From contig JAUYJO010000200.1 in assembly GCA_030700315.1 (NCBI GenBank), positions 1 through 54,188 of the forward strand: DNA of 54,188 nt. The letters are read 5' to 3'. The position numbers and the translations under genes are program-made. The notes beneath the pieces were generated by a model. That model saw only the letters and a list, made by a program, of their open reading frames with translations. It had not been told where the DNA came from and did no database searches. Within the stretch, counting starts at the first letter, position 1. Every line of letters begins with the position of its first letter. The stretch comes from Gallionella sp. (GTDB lineage Bacteria; Pseudomonadota; Gammaproteobacteria; Burkholderiales; Gallionellaceae). This document shows, piece after piece, positions 9,104 to 16,056 of the stretch.

Positions 9104-9228
9104 TTCTCCTTCCCCCTTGCAGGTGGAAGGCCGGGATGGGGGTAGAAAGGTGGGGTAAAAGATGGTTTGCGATGATTCCACACTTCCACCCCCATCCTAA
9201 CCTTCCCCCTTCCAGGGGGAAGGGACTG
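9104..9228. repeat. Palindromic repeat between flgL and fliR
   Basis: The convergent flgL-fliR gap (9076-9355) contains a long imperfect palindrome. Its outer arms are CCTTCCCCCTTGCAGGTGGAAGG and CCTTCCCCCTTCCAGGGGGAAGG-like sequences, and its inner arms are GGGATGGGGGTAG and ACCCCCATCCT. Paired, it would form an extended stem and may end both transcripts, although no clear T-run is seen. The remaining bases up to fliR show no gene. Confidence 0.7.
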
Positions 9229-9355
9229 GCGTTGTGGCTATTTTCAAGCATACCTTCGACCTGGGTTTTTACATCCTGATAAACCAAAATCCGCCCTGCA
9301 TCTTTCAGCTATCGCAATCAACGCCACTGTTCGCAATGCAGGTGATTGAAAACTG

Positions 9356-10135
9356 TCAGCGCGGCAGTTTCATCAAGTTAAGCATCGTGCCCAGCCCTTC
9401 CTGGGTGAGCCTGTCCAGCAGCGGGATGAAGTGGGGCATGGTTAGCGCCAGCACGAAGAAGCCGATGGCCAGGGTGATGGGGAAGCCGATGGCGAACAGG
9501 TTGAGTTGCGGCGCGGCGCGGGTGAGTATCCCCAGCGCGATATTGGCGGTCAGCAAGGCGGCCAGAAGCGGCAGGGAGATTTGCAGGCCATAGGCGAAGA
9601 TGATTCCTCCCCAACTGGCCACGTCATAAAATCCTTTGGCGGGCATCATGCTGCCGATGGGTAAGGTGTGGAAGCTTTCGGCCAACGCGGACAGCATGTG
9701 CAAATGGCCATTCATCGCCAAAAAACCCAGCACCGCGACCATGCCCAGCCAGCGGGCGACGACCGGGGTGTAGGATGAATTGATCGGATCATAAAAGCTG
9801 GCAAATCCCAGACCCATCTGTAATCCGGCCAATTCGCCGGCCATTTCCACAGCGGTAAAAATAAGGCGCATGGCGAATCCCATCGCCACGCCGATAATCA
9901 TTTGCTGGATGATGATTAACAGCCCTTGCGGAGAGCCGACGGCAACAGTGGGCATCTCGCCGAGGGTCGGGGCGATGATGAGGGCAAGCAATACCGACAA
10001 GCCGACCTTGACGCGCACCGGAACCTGCTTGTTGCCGAGCACCGGGGAGCTGGAAATCATCGCCAGGATGCGCGCCAGCGGGAAAAGCAGGGTGGCGAGC
10101 CAGGCGTCGAGTTGCGCGCTGGTGAAGCTGATCAT
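9356..10135 (-). CDS. fliR: Flagellar export gate protein FliR
   Basis: FliR is a membrane subunit of the flagellar type III export gate, assembled with FliP and FliQ. The 259-residue product is strongly hydrophobic. It starts MISFTSAQLDAWLATLLFPL and has the family segments RILAMISSSPVLGNKQVPVR and ETHL-type GELAGLQMGLGFASFYDP, with about six membrane helices. It closes the fliLMNOPQR run and lies four bases after fliQ. Length and order match other betaproteobacteria. Confidence 0.95.
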   Translation of the reverse strand: MISFTSAQLDAWLATLLFPLARILAMISSSPVLGNKQVPVRVKVGLSVLLALIIAPTLGEMPTVAVGSPQGLLIIIQQMIIGVAMGFAMRLIFTAVEMAGELAGLQMGLGFASFYDPINSSYTPVVARWLGMVAVLGFLAMNGHLHMLSALAESFHTLPIGSMMPAKGFYDVASWGGIIFAYGLQISLPLLAALLTANIALGILTRAAPQLNLFAIGFPITLAIGFFVLALTMPHFIPLLDRLTQEGLGTMLNLMKLPR

Positions 10136-10139
10136 CTGT

Positions 10140-10409
10140 TCACCCGATCATCCAGGGGATGTTGCCGAATAGCCTCCGAATGTAATCAACCATGGTGTTC
10201 ACCATCCACGGCCCGGCGAAAATCAGCGTCAGAAAAATGCCCAGCAGCTTTGGAATGAAAGACAGGGTCATTTCATTGATCTGGGTAGCTGCCTGAAAAA
10301 TGCTGACTACCAAGCCGATCACCAGCGCGCTGAGCAGCAGCGGGGCGGCAAGCATCAGCGTCATTTCGATAGCCTGTTGTCCGATGGTGATGACGGTTTC
10401 TGGAGTCAT
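10140..10409 (-). CDS. fliQ: Flagellar export gate protein FliQ
   Basis: FliQ is the small two-helix subunit of the export gate. The 89-residue protein begins MTPETVITIGQQAIEMTLML and contains the family signature FQAATQINEMTLSFIPKLLG. The open frame extends upstream to 10463, but that part reads through a GTCGGGTT palindrome; the ATG at 10409 gives the normal length. It lies between fliP and fliR. Confidence 0.95.
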   Translation of the reverse strand: MTPETVITIGQQAIEMTLMLAAPLLLSALVIGLVVSIFQAATQINEMTLSFIPKLLGIFLTLIFAGPWMVNTMVDYIRRLFGNIPWMIG

Positions 10410-10431
10410 AGTCAAGTATCGAGTGTAGAGT

Positions 10432-10511
10432 GTAGGTCGGGTTAGCGTAGCGTAACCCGACATGATGTGCCAATGTCGGTTGTCGGGTTACGCTGCGCTA
10501 ACCCGACCTAC
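10432..10511. repeat. GTAGGTCGGGTTAGCG palindrome in fliP-fliQ gap
   Basis: Inverted repeat with arms GTAGGTCGGGTTAGCG and CGCTAACCCGACCTAC, the same family as 2477-2562. It occupies most of the 115-base gap between fliP and fliQ, which are adjacent or overlapping in many genomes. It probably inserted between two cotranscribed genes. Confidence 0.8.
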
Positions 10512-10524
10512 ATTTTGTTCCGGT

Positions 10525-11376
10525 TTAAGTATAAAAACTCTGCGCCAGGGAACCGATCACCAGATTCCATCCGTCAGCCAGCACGAACAGCATGATTTTG
10601 AAGGGTAGCGAAATGATGGCTGGCGATAGCATCATCATACCCATGGACATCAGCACGCTGGCCACCACCATGTCGATAATAAGGAACGGGATGAAAATCA
10701 CGAAGCCAATCTGGAAGGCAGTTTTCAATTCACTGGTCACGTAAGCGGGAACCAGAATACGCAATGGCACTTGGTCGGCATTTTGCAGCGGTTCGCTGTT
10801 GGAGATTTTGACGAACAGCGCGAGATCAGCCTCGCGGGTTTGGCGCAGCATGAAGGCTTTCAGCGGGATGCTGCCTTTCTCCACGGCTTGCTGGAAGTCG
10901 AGCTTGTTTTCGCTGAAGGGCAAATAGGCATCGGTGTAGATTTTGTCGAACACAGGCGACATCACGAAGAAGGTGAGAAATAGCGCCAGGCCGATCAACA
11001 CCTGATTGGGCGGCGAAGAGGGGGTGCCGAGCGCGGAGCGCAGCAGGCTGAGCACGATGATGATGCGCGTGAAGCCGGTCATCATCAGCAGGATTGCCGG
11101 CAAAAAACTCAGTGAAGTGAGCAGCAGCAGCGTTTGCAGGCTCAGGCTGTAGGTCTGGCCGCCGCCCGGCGCGGGTGCGCTGGTTAGTGCGGGTAATCCA
11201 ATTTCCGCGTAAGCGCTTGGGCTTATCAGAAGACACACCAGAAGACAGAGGACAGGGGACAGAGGACAGAGGTTTTGTGTGCCGCGCAGCGGCACGTTTA
11301 TATTTATGGCGCGGCAAAGCCGCGACAACGCATCTGTCCTCTGTCCCATATCTTCTGATGCCTGAAGCACGGTCAT
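10525..11376 (-). CDS. fliP: Flagellar export gate protein FliP with repeat-derived signal peptide
   Basis: FliP is the core subunit of the flagellar export gate and one of the few gate proteins made with a cleaved signal peptide. The mature part is typical: [60 protein letters not shown] and [17 protein letters not shown]. The leader before [10 protein letters not shown] is [20 protein letters not shown] and is encoded by the arm of a 7-bp repeat element. The ATG at 11376 overlaps the fliO stop (ATGA) and gives 283 residues, about 35 more than usual. The frame stays open much further upstream, but only as a shadow of fliO. Confidence 0.94.
   Translation of the reverse strand: MTVLQASEDMGQRTDALSRLCRAININVPLRGTQNLCPLSPVLCLLVCLLISPSAYAEIGLPALTSAPAPGGGQTYSLSLQTLLLLTSLSFLPAILLMMTGFTRIIIVLSLLRSALGTPSSPPNQVLIGLALFLTFFVMSPVFDKIYTDAYLPFSENKLDFQQAVEKGSIPLKAFMLRQTREADLALFVKISNSEPLQNADQVPLRILVPAYVTSELKTAFQIGFVIFIPFLIIDMVVASVLMSMGMMMLSPAIISLPFKIMLFVLADGWNLVIGSLAQSFYT
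11227..11358. repeat. Heptanucleotide inverted-arm repeat element, copy 2 (5' end of fliP)
   Basis: The left arm (about 11227-11275) is a run of AGAAGACAG/AGGACAG units. The core contains GTGTGCCGCGCAGCGGCAC and GCGGCAAAGCCGCGACAACG hairpins, and the right arm (about 11333-11358) is TCTGTCCTCTGTCC. The core is nearly identical to that of copy 4 (11811-11978). Read on the - strand, the left arm supplies the hydrophobic core of the FliP signal peptide. Confidence 0.87.
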
Positions 11377-11945
11377 TTGTCCCCTGCGCCCTGTTTGCGA
11401 TGCTTGAGGACTGACGACAAAAGCCTGGCGAATTTGTTTTCGGATGACGGAGGATTGGGAGATGATTCTTCTGTCCTCTGTCCTCTGTCTTCTGTCATCT
11501 GATGCCTGTCTTCTGTCTTCTGCAGCGTATGCAAGGTGCGGATCTGCCCTGGACCCACTCCAACGACCAGCCAGGTGTCTTCGATCTCGACCAGGATGAT
11601 GCGCTCGCGTTGCCCTATGGATACGCCGCCCAATACCTTGAGCTGGTGTCCCGCGCCCTGTTGCGCCACATTCATGCGCTTGAGCAGCCATGCCACCAGC
11701 ACGATGGCGGCCAGCACCAGAAGCAGGCTGAAAATGATTTGTATGACGCCGCCGGAACTGACTGCGGGCGGCGGCGGGACGTAGGCGGGGCGTGCGGTCT
11801 CGGCAGATGCGGATGCAGAAGACAGAGGACAGAGGACAGAAAACAGAAGACAGAGGTTTTGTGTGCCGCGCAGCGGCACATTCATACAAATAACGCGGCG
11901 CAGCCGCGACAACGCCTCTGTCTTCTGCCTTCTGTCATCTGTCAT
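11373..11945 (-). CDS. fliO: Flagellar assembly protein FliO with repeat-derived leader and tail
   Basis: FliO is a bitopic membrane protein that helps FliP assemble. The body is recognisable: a Pro-rich linker, the membrane helix [20 protein letters not shown], then [20 protein letters not shown] and [17 protein letters not shown]. Two parts are repeat DNA. The N-terminal leader [20 protein letters not shown] derives from copy 4. A charged stretch after the cytoplasmic domain, [18 protein letters not shown], derives from copy 3. The start is uncertain: ATG 11945 lies inside the repeat, and ATG 11885 is an alternative. The stop overlaps the fliP start. Total length from 11945 is 190 residues. 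Confidence 0.88.
   Translation of the reverse strand: MTDDRRQKTEALSRLRRVICMNVPLRGTQNLCLLFSVLCPLSSASASAETARPAYVPPPPAVSSGGVIQIIFSLLLVLAAIVLVAWLLKRMNVAQQGAGHQLKVLGGVSIGQRERIILVEIEDTWLVVGVGPGQIRTLHTLQKTEDRHQMTEDRGQRTEESSPNPPSSENKFARLLSSVLKHRKQGAGDK
11460..11526. repeat. Heptanucleotide repeat, copy 3 (single arm inside fliO)
   Basis: About eight units of the YYTCTGT/TCATCTG type lie inside the 3' part of fliO, without a matching opposite arm or the GC-rich core. On the coding (-) strand the run reads as a highly charged peptide (TEDRGQRT type) that lengthens the FliO tail without breaking the frame. Confidence 0.85.
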
Positions 11946-11978
11946 CTGATGCCCGTCTTCCGTCCTCTGTCTTCTGAT
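11811..11978. repeat. Heptanucleotide inverted-arm repeat element, copy 4 (fliN-fliO junction)
   Basis: The left arm (about 11811-11865) is a series of AAGACAG/AGGACAG units. The core (GTGTGCCGCGCAGCGGCAC, then GCGGCGCAGCCGCGACAACG) matches copy 2 almost base for base. The right arm (about 11925-11978) has TCTGTCTTCTGCCTTCTGTC units and runs up to the fliN stop. It covers the whole fliN-fliO gap and the first third of fliO. Confidence 0.88.
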
Positions 11979-11987
11979 GCTGATGCA

Positions 11988-12443
11988 TCATTTGTTCAGG
12001 CGTCGCAACCGTTCGGATGGGGTGATGATGTCTGTCAGGCGTATGCCGAGCTTGTCGTTGACCACCACCACTTCGCCCTGTGCGATCAGGAATCCGTTAA
12101 TCATCACATCCAACGGTTCGCCGGCCATGCCGGATAATTCGACGACCGAGCCCTGCGCCAGTTGCAGCAAATTCTTGATCGGCATTTTGGTGCGCCCCAG
12201 TTCAACGGTCAGTTGTACCGGGATATCCAGGATCATGTCGAGATCGTTGGTGGTTGTGGAGGCGGTGTTGCCCGCCCCGAATTGCTCCAGGGTATGCGGT
12301 TTGGCGGCTGGCTGGCTGGTGGCGGAGGTCTGTTCGGCCATGGCCGCGCCCCAGTCATCGGTGGCTGGCGCTTGCTCGGCCATGGCCGCGCCCCAGTCGT
12401 CGGCGGTGATGGCGGCTTCGTTGGTTGCGTTTTCGTCAGGCAT
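11988..12443 (-). CDS. fliN: Flagellar motor switch protein FliN
   Basis: FliN is part of the C-ring at the cytoplasmic base of the motor. The 151-residue protein ends in the SpoA domain: MILDIPVQLTVELGRTKMPI, then LLQLAQGSVVELSGMAGEPL and DVMINGFLIAQGEVVVVNDK. The acidic N-terminal part contains a 14-residue unit, DDWGAAMAEQ plus a short Ala/Thr spacer, repeated in tandem. The ATG at 12443 lies inside the end of fliM (8-base overlap), the normal coupled arrangement; an upstream frame extension is only fliM shadow. Confidence 0.95.
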   Translation of the reverse strand: MPDENATNEAAITADDWGAAMAEQAPATDDWGAAMAEQTSATSQPAAKPHTLEQFGAGNTASTTTNDLDMILDIPVQLTVELGRTKMPIKNLLQLAQGSVVELSGMAGEPLDVMINGFLIAQGEVVVVNDKLGIRLTDIITPSERLRRLNK

Positions 12444-13425
12444 GACCTTCCCCTTCGTTAAGAGATAGCATTCTCTCAACTTTCAATGCATATTGGTTGT
12501 TGAAAGCGCCATATTTGCATTCCATCACCGGGACGTTGTCTACCGAAGCGATGATGCTTTCCTCGACATCGAGCGGGATGATGTCGCCAGCCCGCATTTT
12601 GAGCACTTGATCAAGTGTCACGTCCGCGTGTCCGAGCGTGGCGATCAATTCGATGTTGGCGGATTGCACTTGCTTGGTCAGGAGCTGCAACCAGCGTTTG
12701 TCGATGGCCAGATGTTCGCCTTGCATGGGGCTGTAGAGCAAGTCTTTTACCGGCTCGAGCATGGAATAAGGCATGCAGATGTGGAACGCGCCGCCATTTC
12801 CGCCCAGCTCGATGTCGAATGTGGTCACGATGACCACTTCGTTGGGGGTGGCGATATTGGCGAACTGCGGGTTCATTTCCGAGCGCACGAACTCGAATTC
12901 CAGCGGATGTACCACTTCCCAGGACTTGCCGTAGGTTTCAAATACCACTTCCAGCAGTTTTTGGATAATGCGTTGCTCGGTTTGGGTAAACTCGCGCCCC
13001 TCCACACGGGTATGGAAGCGCCCGTCGCCGCCAAACATGTTGTCCACAACCAGGAAAGCCAGATTGGGATCAAAAACAAACAGGCCATTGCCGCGCAGCG
13101 GCTTGGCCTGAATGATGTTCAGGTTGGTCGGCACATGCAGGTTGCGGATGAACTCGCCGAATTTCAGCACCCGCACCGGCCCTACCGAAATTTCCGGGGT
13201 GCGGCGAATGAAATTGAACAGCCCGATGCGGAACAAGCGCGCAAAACGCTCGTTGATGATTTCCATGGTGGGCATACGCCCACGCACGATGCGTTCCTGC
13301 GATGCCAGGTTGTACGCGCGAACTTCTCCCGGAACGGCTTCCTGATGATCAACTTCATCATCCGCTTCGCCAGTCACTCCCTTGAGCAGGGAATCGACTT
13401 CGTCTTGTGAGAGAAATTCGCTCAT
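12436..13425 (-). CDS. fliM: Flagellar motor switch protein FliM
   Basis: FliM is the C-ring subunit that binds phosphorylated CheY and switches rotation. The 329-residue protein has the N-terminal CheY-binding peptide (MSEFLSQDEVDSLLKGVTGE), the central domain (RIGLFNFIRRTPEISVGPVR, GGDGRFHTRVEGREFTQTEQ) and a C-terminal SpoA-like domain ending VMECKYGAFNNQYALKVERM. Length and motifs are standard. It follows fliL by six bases and overlaps fliN. Confidence 0.96.
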   Translation of the reverse strand: MSEFLSQDEVDSLLKGVTGEADDEVDHQEAVPGEVRAYNLASQERIVRGRMPTMEIINERFARLFRIGLFNFIRRTPEISVGPVRVLKFGEFIRNLHVPTNLNIIQAKPLRGNGLFVFDPNLAFLVVDNMFGGDGRFHTRVEGREFTQTEQRIIQKLLEVVFETYGKSWEVVHPLEFEFVRSEMNPQFANIATPNEVVIVTTFDIELGGNGGAFHICMPYSMLEPVKDLLYSPMQGEHLAIDKRWLQLLTKQVQSANIELIATLGHADVTLDQVLKMRAGDIIPLDVEESIIASVDNVPVMECKYGAFNNQYALKVERMLSLNEGEGHA

Positions 13426-13431
13426 CGCACG

Positions 13432-14019
13432 CTACTGGATAATGAACGAGGTGAACAGCACGTCGGCCAAATCGCTTTTGCCGGCGCTGGGTTCGATTGC
13501 GGCAGTACTCGGATCAGAGCTGATGACCGGAGCCACTCTGCGCAAACCCAGCACATATTCCACTTGCGCCTTGATTTGCTGGGCAAGCAATTCCTTTCCA
13601 TCGATAGTGGAGAGATCGGAAGGGCGCTTGCTTTGTAGTAGCATGTTCACACGGTGCAGGATTTCCGGTTTGGTTTCCTTGATTTTATCTTCCAGTTCGG
13701 GTTTGGTTAACTTGAGTGAAATCGTTACCTGCAAATAGCGATCTTCCTCCTCGTGCATCAGATTGGCGGTGAATTGGCCAAGGTCAACAAATTTTGCCGG
13801 TGTCTTCGAGCGCGCCTCTTCTACTGGTGCAGGAGCAGCCCCCCCACGTTTTGGCGCCGGTGGCGGACTCAGCAGCAAAAATGCGGCCGCGCCCCCTCCC
13901 AACAGCAGCACCAGGACTGCGATAACCACGATGAGTTTTTTTTTACTCTTCTTGGGAGGCGCTACGGCCTCCTCTTCTATATCGGGCTCCTGTGTTGCGG
14001 GTTTCGCGGCTTTTGCCAT
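13432..14019 (-). CDS. fliL: Flagellar basal body-associated protein FliL
   Basis: FliL is a single-span inner-membrane protein that sits near the stators. The 195-residue product has a charged cytoplasmic N-terminus (PPKKSKKKLIVVIAVLVLLL), one membrane helix at about residues 28-50, a Pro/Ala-rich linker, and a periplasmic domain with FVDLGQFTANLMHEEEDRYL and VTISLKLTKPELEDKIKE. It is the first gene of the fliLMNOPQR run. The N-terminal extension of about 25 residues is longer than in enterobacteria but common in this group. Confidence 0.92.
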   Translation of the reverse strand: MAKAAKPATQEPDIEEEAVAPPKKSKKKLIVVIAVLVLLLGGGAAAFLLLSPPPAPKRGGAAPAPVEEARSKTPAKFVDLGQFTANLMHEEEDRYLQVTISLKLTKPELEDKIKETKPEILHRVNMLLQSKRPSDLSTIDGKELLAQQIKAQVEYVLGLRRVAPVISSDPSTAAIEPSAGKSDLADVLFTSFIIQ

Positions 14020-14150
14020 ATTATTATCCCTTGTTGACGGTCGAAAAATACGGCGCTAATGATAACCCGTTTAGCGCTAAAATTCCCCGCTGACTTAAGC
14101 CATTGTTATCTTATCAGTTGAGTCATTACATTTTTTGACAAGACTTGCAT

Positions 14151-14167
14151 GTTTATAAATTATAAAC
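14151..14167. promoter_or_regulatory. A+T-rich perfect palindrome upstream of fliL
   Basis: The sequence GTTTATAAATTATAAAC is a perfect palindrome of two 8-base arms round a central A. It lies in the 270-base fliL-fliK gap, about 130 bases upstream of the fliL start. It could be an operator for a dimeric regulator; no regulator can be named. The rest of the gap holds a REP-like repeat and no gene. Confidence 0.35.
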
Positions 14168-14194
14168 AATATGTTGGCGCATTATAAAGTTTTT

Positions 14195-14254
14195 GTAGGA
14201 GTGCAATTTATTGCGCGATTGACTTTAATGTCGCCCGATAAATCGGGCTCCTAC
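14195..14254. repeat. REP-like palindrome (GTAGGAGYGCAATTTATTGCGCG)
   Basis: Second member of the family at 819-893: the left arm GTAGGAGTGCAATTTATTGC is nearly identical, and the right arm ends AAATCGGGCTCCTAC. It lies in the gap between fliK and fliL, within the leader of the fliL transcript if the whole run is one unit. Confidence 0.8.
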
Positions 14255-14289
14255 ACAAAATTTTGGTTCCGGCTCGTCCGGCTTAGTTT

Positions 14290-15516
14290 TCAGGCAAAAG
14301 TATCCACCATTCCGTTATGGCGGCGCACCGGCGCGACCGGTTCGGTTGTCGACGACAAACCGACCGACCCGGAGGCGGTATCGTCTATTTCACGCTGCGC
14401 TGCCTTGTTAAAATCCTGCCCCATGAATTGATCCATATTGCGATCGCGCGGAGTCTGGTCGCTGATGGTCGTATTCCCCAACATAATCCCGTTATCGGCC
14501 AATATCTCACGAAGTTTAGGCAAAGCGCTTTCAATCGCTTCGCGCACTGCGCCATGCGGCGAGGCGAACAGGGCGGTCGCTTCGCCGCCGGATATTTTCA
14601 GCACCACGTCCAAGGGCCCCAGGTTTGGCGGATTCAAGTGTAGTTGGGCAATTTGATTCTGCTGCGAGGCTACCCAACTGATTTTTTGCGAGAAGTCATT
14701 CGCCCAACCCTGATGGCCTAGCGGGGTGGTAACGGTGGGCGTAACGGGTGCGACATTATTCGCTAGTGTGCCCGGCATGTTGGCGTATCCAGACGGTTGA
14801 ACAAGGGCTTGAGTGCCGCTTTGGGCAGGCTGAGTCTGGCCGGAGGCCAGTTCCGCGCGATTAAACGCTGCCGATGACAAATTGTCGATGGCCGGATTTT
14901 TCATGGTTTGATCACCCGCCAATGCGGCTGCCAAGCTGCTGCGTCCGCTTTCCGGGGAAGCGCCGCGTGTTGCCTGCGAGCCGTCTGCACTCTGGGGAGA
15001 GTTGACCGCAAAGGTCGGTATTGCCTGTGAGTCGTCTGTTTTTTGTAGGGGATTGACCGCCAAGGTCGGAATTGCCTGTGGGTCGTCGGTTTTTTGTAGT
15101 GGATTGACCGCTAAGGTCGGAATTGCCTGTGAGTCGTCTATTTTATCGAGAGCGTTGATGGCAAAAGACTCGGCAGTCTGCTGAAGAGCAATTTGCTGTC
15201 CTTTGTCTTCCGCTATGGGGAGTTGCTGCAATATCGCGGCGACTATGCCTGTCGGATCGTCCGGCTTGGTTGCCGCCAAGCCCTGCGCGTCTAGCAGCGG
15301 CAGATCCGTGTTGCCGTCTGCTGTATTGCCATCCAGAGTCGCGGCTTCCAGAGCGGATAAATCGGTCGCGCCGATTTGTTGTGCCAGTAAAAAGGCAAAG
15401 GGATCGGCAGATTGGGTATCTGTTGCCAGGCTATCTGCCGGAGCGTTCCCCGGCAACGCACTGGCGGCGCTGGCGGATGATTGGGGTTTGTGGTGGCTGA
15501 TGGGCAGGCTGGTCAT
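14290..15516 (-). CDS. fliK: Hook-length control protein FliK
   Basis: FliK measures hook length and switches the export specificity of the gate. The 408-residue protein has a low-complexity, Ala/Thr/Gln-rich N-terminal part and the conserved C-terminal domain: FSQKISWVASQQNQIAQLHL, NPPNLGPLDVVLKISGGEAT and VREAIESALPKLREILADNG. Residues about 118-185 consist of a 17-residue unit (PLQKTDDSQAIPTLAVN type) repeated three times with a degenerate fourth. This is a likely source of length change in the molecular ruler. It lies between fliJ and fliL, as usual. Confidence 0.93.
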   Translation of the reverse strand: MTSLPISHHKPQSSASAASALPGNAPADSLATDTQSADPFAFLLAQQIGATDLSALEAATLDGNTADGNTDLPLLDAQGLAATKPDDPTGIVAAILQQLPIAEDKGQQIALQQTAESFAINALDKIDDSQAIPTLAVNPLQKTDDPQAIPTLAVNPLQKTDDSQAIPTFAVNSPQSADGSQATRGASPESGRSSLAAALAGDQTMKNPAIDNLSSAAFNRAELASGQTQPAQSGTQALVQPSGYANMPGTLANNVAPVTPTVTTPLGHQGWANDFSQKISWVASQQNQIAQLHLNPPNLGPLDVVLKISGGEATALFASPHGAVREAIESALPKLREILADNGIMLGNTTISDQTPRDRNMDQFMGQDFNKAAQREIDDTASGSVGLSSTTEPVAPVRRHNGMVDTFA

Positions 15517-15576
15517 GGCATTTCTCCTTAATTAGGCACTGGCTTTCAAATATCTTGCTCTTCAAATATCCGGGTC

Positions 15577-16041
15577 TTAAATATCCGGGTCTTGGATTTG
15601 TTTCATCTTGTAGGCGGCCATTCTGCCGGTGTGCTCATCCAGCGTTTTTTGTTCAGATCTTTCGGCCGCTTTTTTTTGTTCTTCGATATGGCGTTGTTGT
15701 AGCGTGTCGAATGATTTCAGTTTGCGCCGCGTTGCGTCAAATTCATTGCGTCCGGTTTGGGTCGATATCTTGCTTTGCTCGACCTGTCGGAGCTGTTGGC
15801 CGATCGCCTCATCAATTTTGCCGATGAATTGCTGAAAATTACGCAAGTCGGCCTGATTTATTCCACTTTGTGTCGCTTCCTGCAAACGGGTTTGATAGTC
15901 CTTGCGGTATTGCTGCAGGGTCTCAAGTTTTTCCTGCGCGCTTTGTTGCTGTTTGTTCAGCTGGCCGAGCTTGCGCGTTGCCGAATCATTCTGGTGTTGC
16001 GCCAGTTTCATCAGAGGTTGCAGTGCAAAGGGTTCGGTCAT
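15577..16041 (-). CDS. fliJ: Flagellar export chaperone FliJ
   Basis: FliJ is the coiled-coil stalk protein that sits in the FliI ATPase ring and helps export. The 154-residue product is almost all charged helix, with heptad patterns through LAQHQNDSATRKLGQLNKQQ, QEKLETLQQYRKDYQTRLQE and FDTLQQRHIEEQKKAAERSE. The C-terminus ends DPDI at a stop codon, and a 16-base tandem duplication of that end (AAGACCCGGATATTT type) lies just downstream. It follows fliI by 15 bases. Confidence 0.92.
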   Translation of the reverse strand: MTEPFALQPLMKLAQHQNDSATRKLGQLNKQQQSAQEKLETLQQYRKDYQTRLQEATQSGINQADLRNFQQFIGKIDEAIGQQLRQVEQSKISTQTGRNEFDATRRKLKSFDTLQQRHIEEQKKAAERSEQKTLDEHTGRMAAYKMKQIQDPDI

Positions 16042-16056
16042 GATAATTAAGCCACT

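Noticed and set aside
11377..11889. N-terminal extension of FliP by about 170 codons
   Set aside because: This part overlaps the conserved body of FliO in another frame and reads as Arg/His-rich peptide. The ATGA overlap at 11373-11376 is the usual fliO-fliP junction.
11227..11978. Possible CRISPR array
   Set aside because: The repeats are 7-bp tandem units with inverted arms and have no spacers of uniform length; no cas genes are present.
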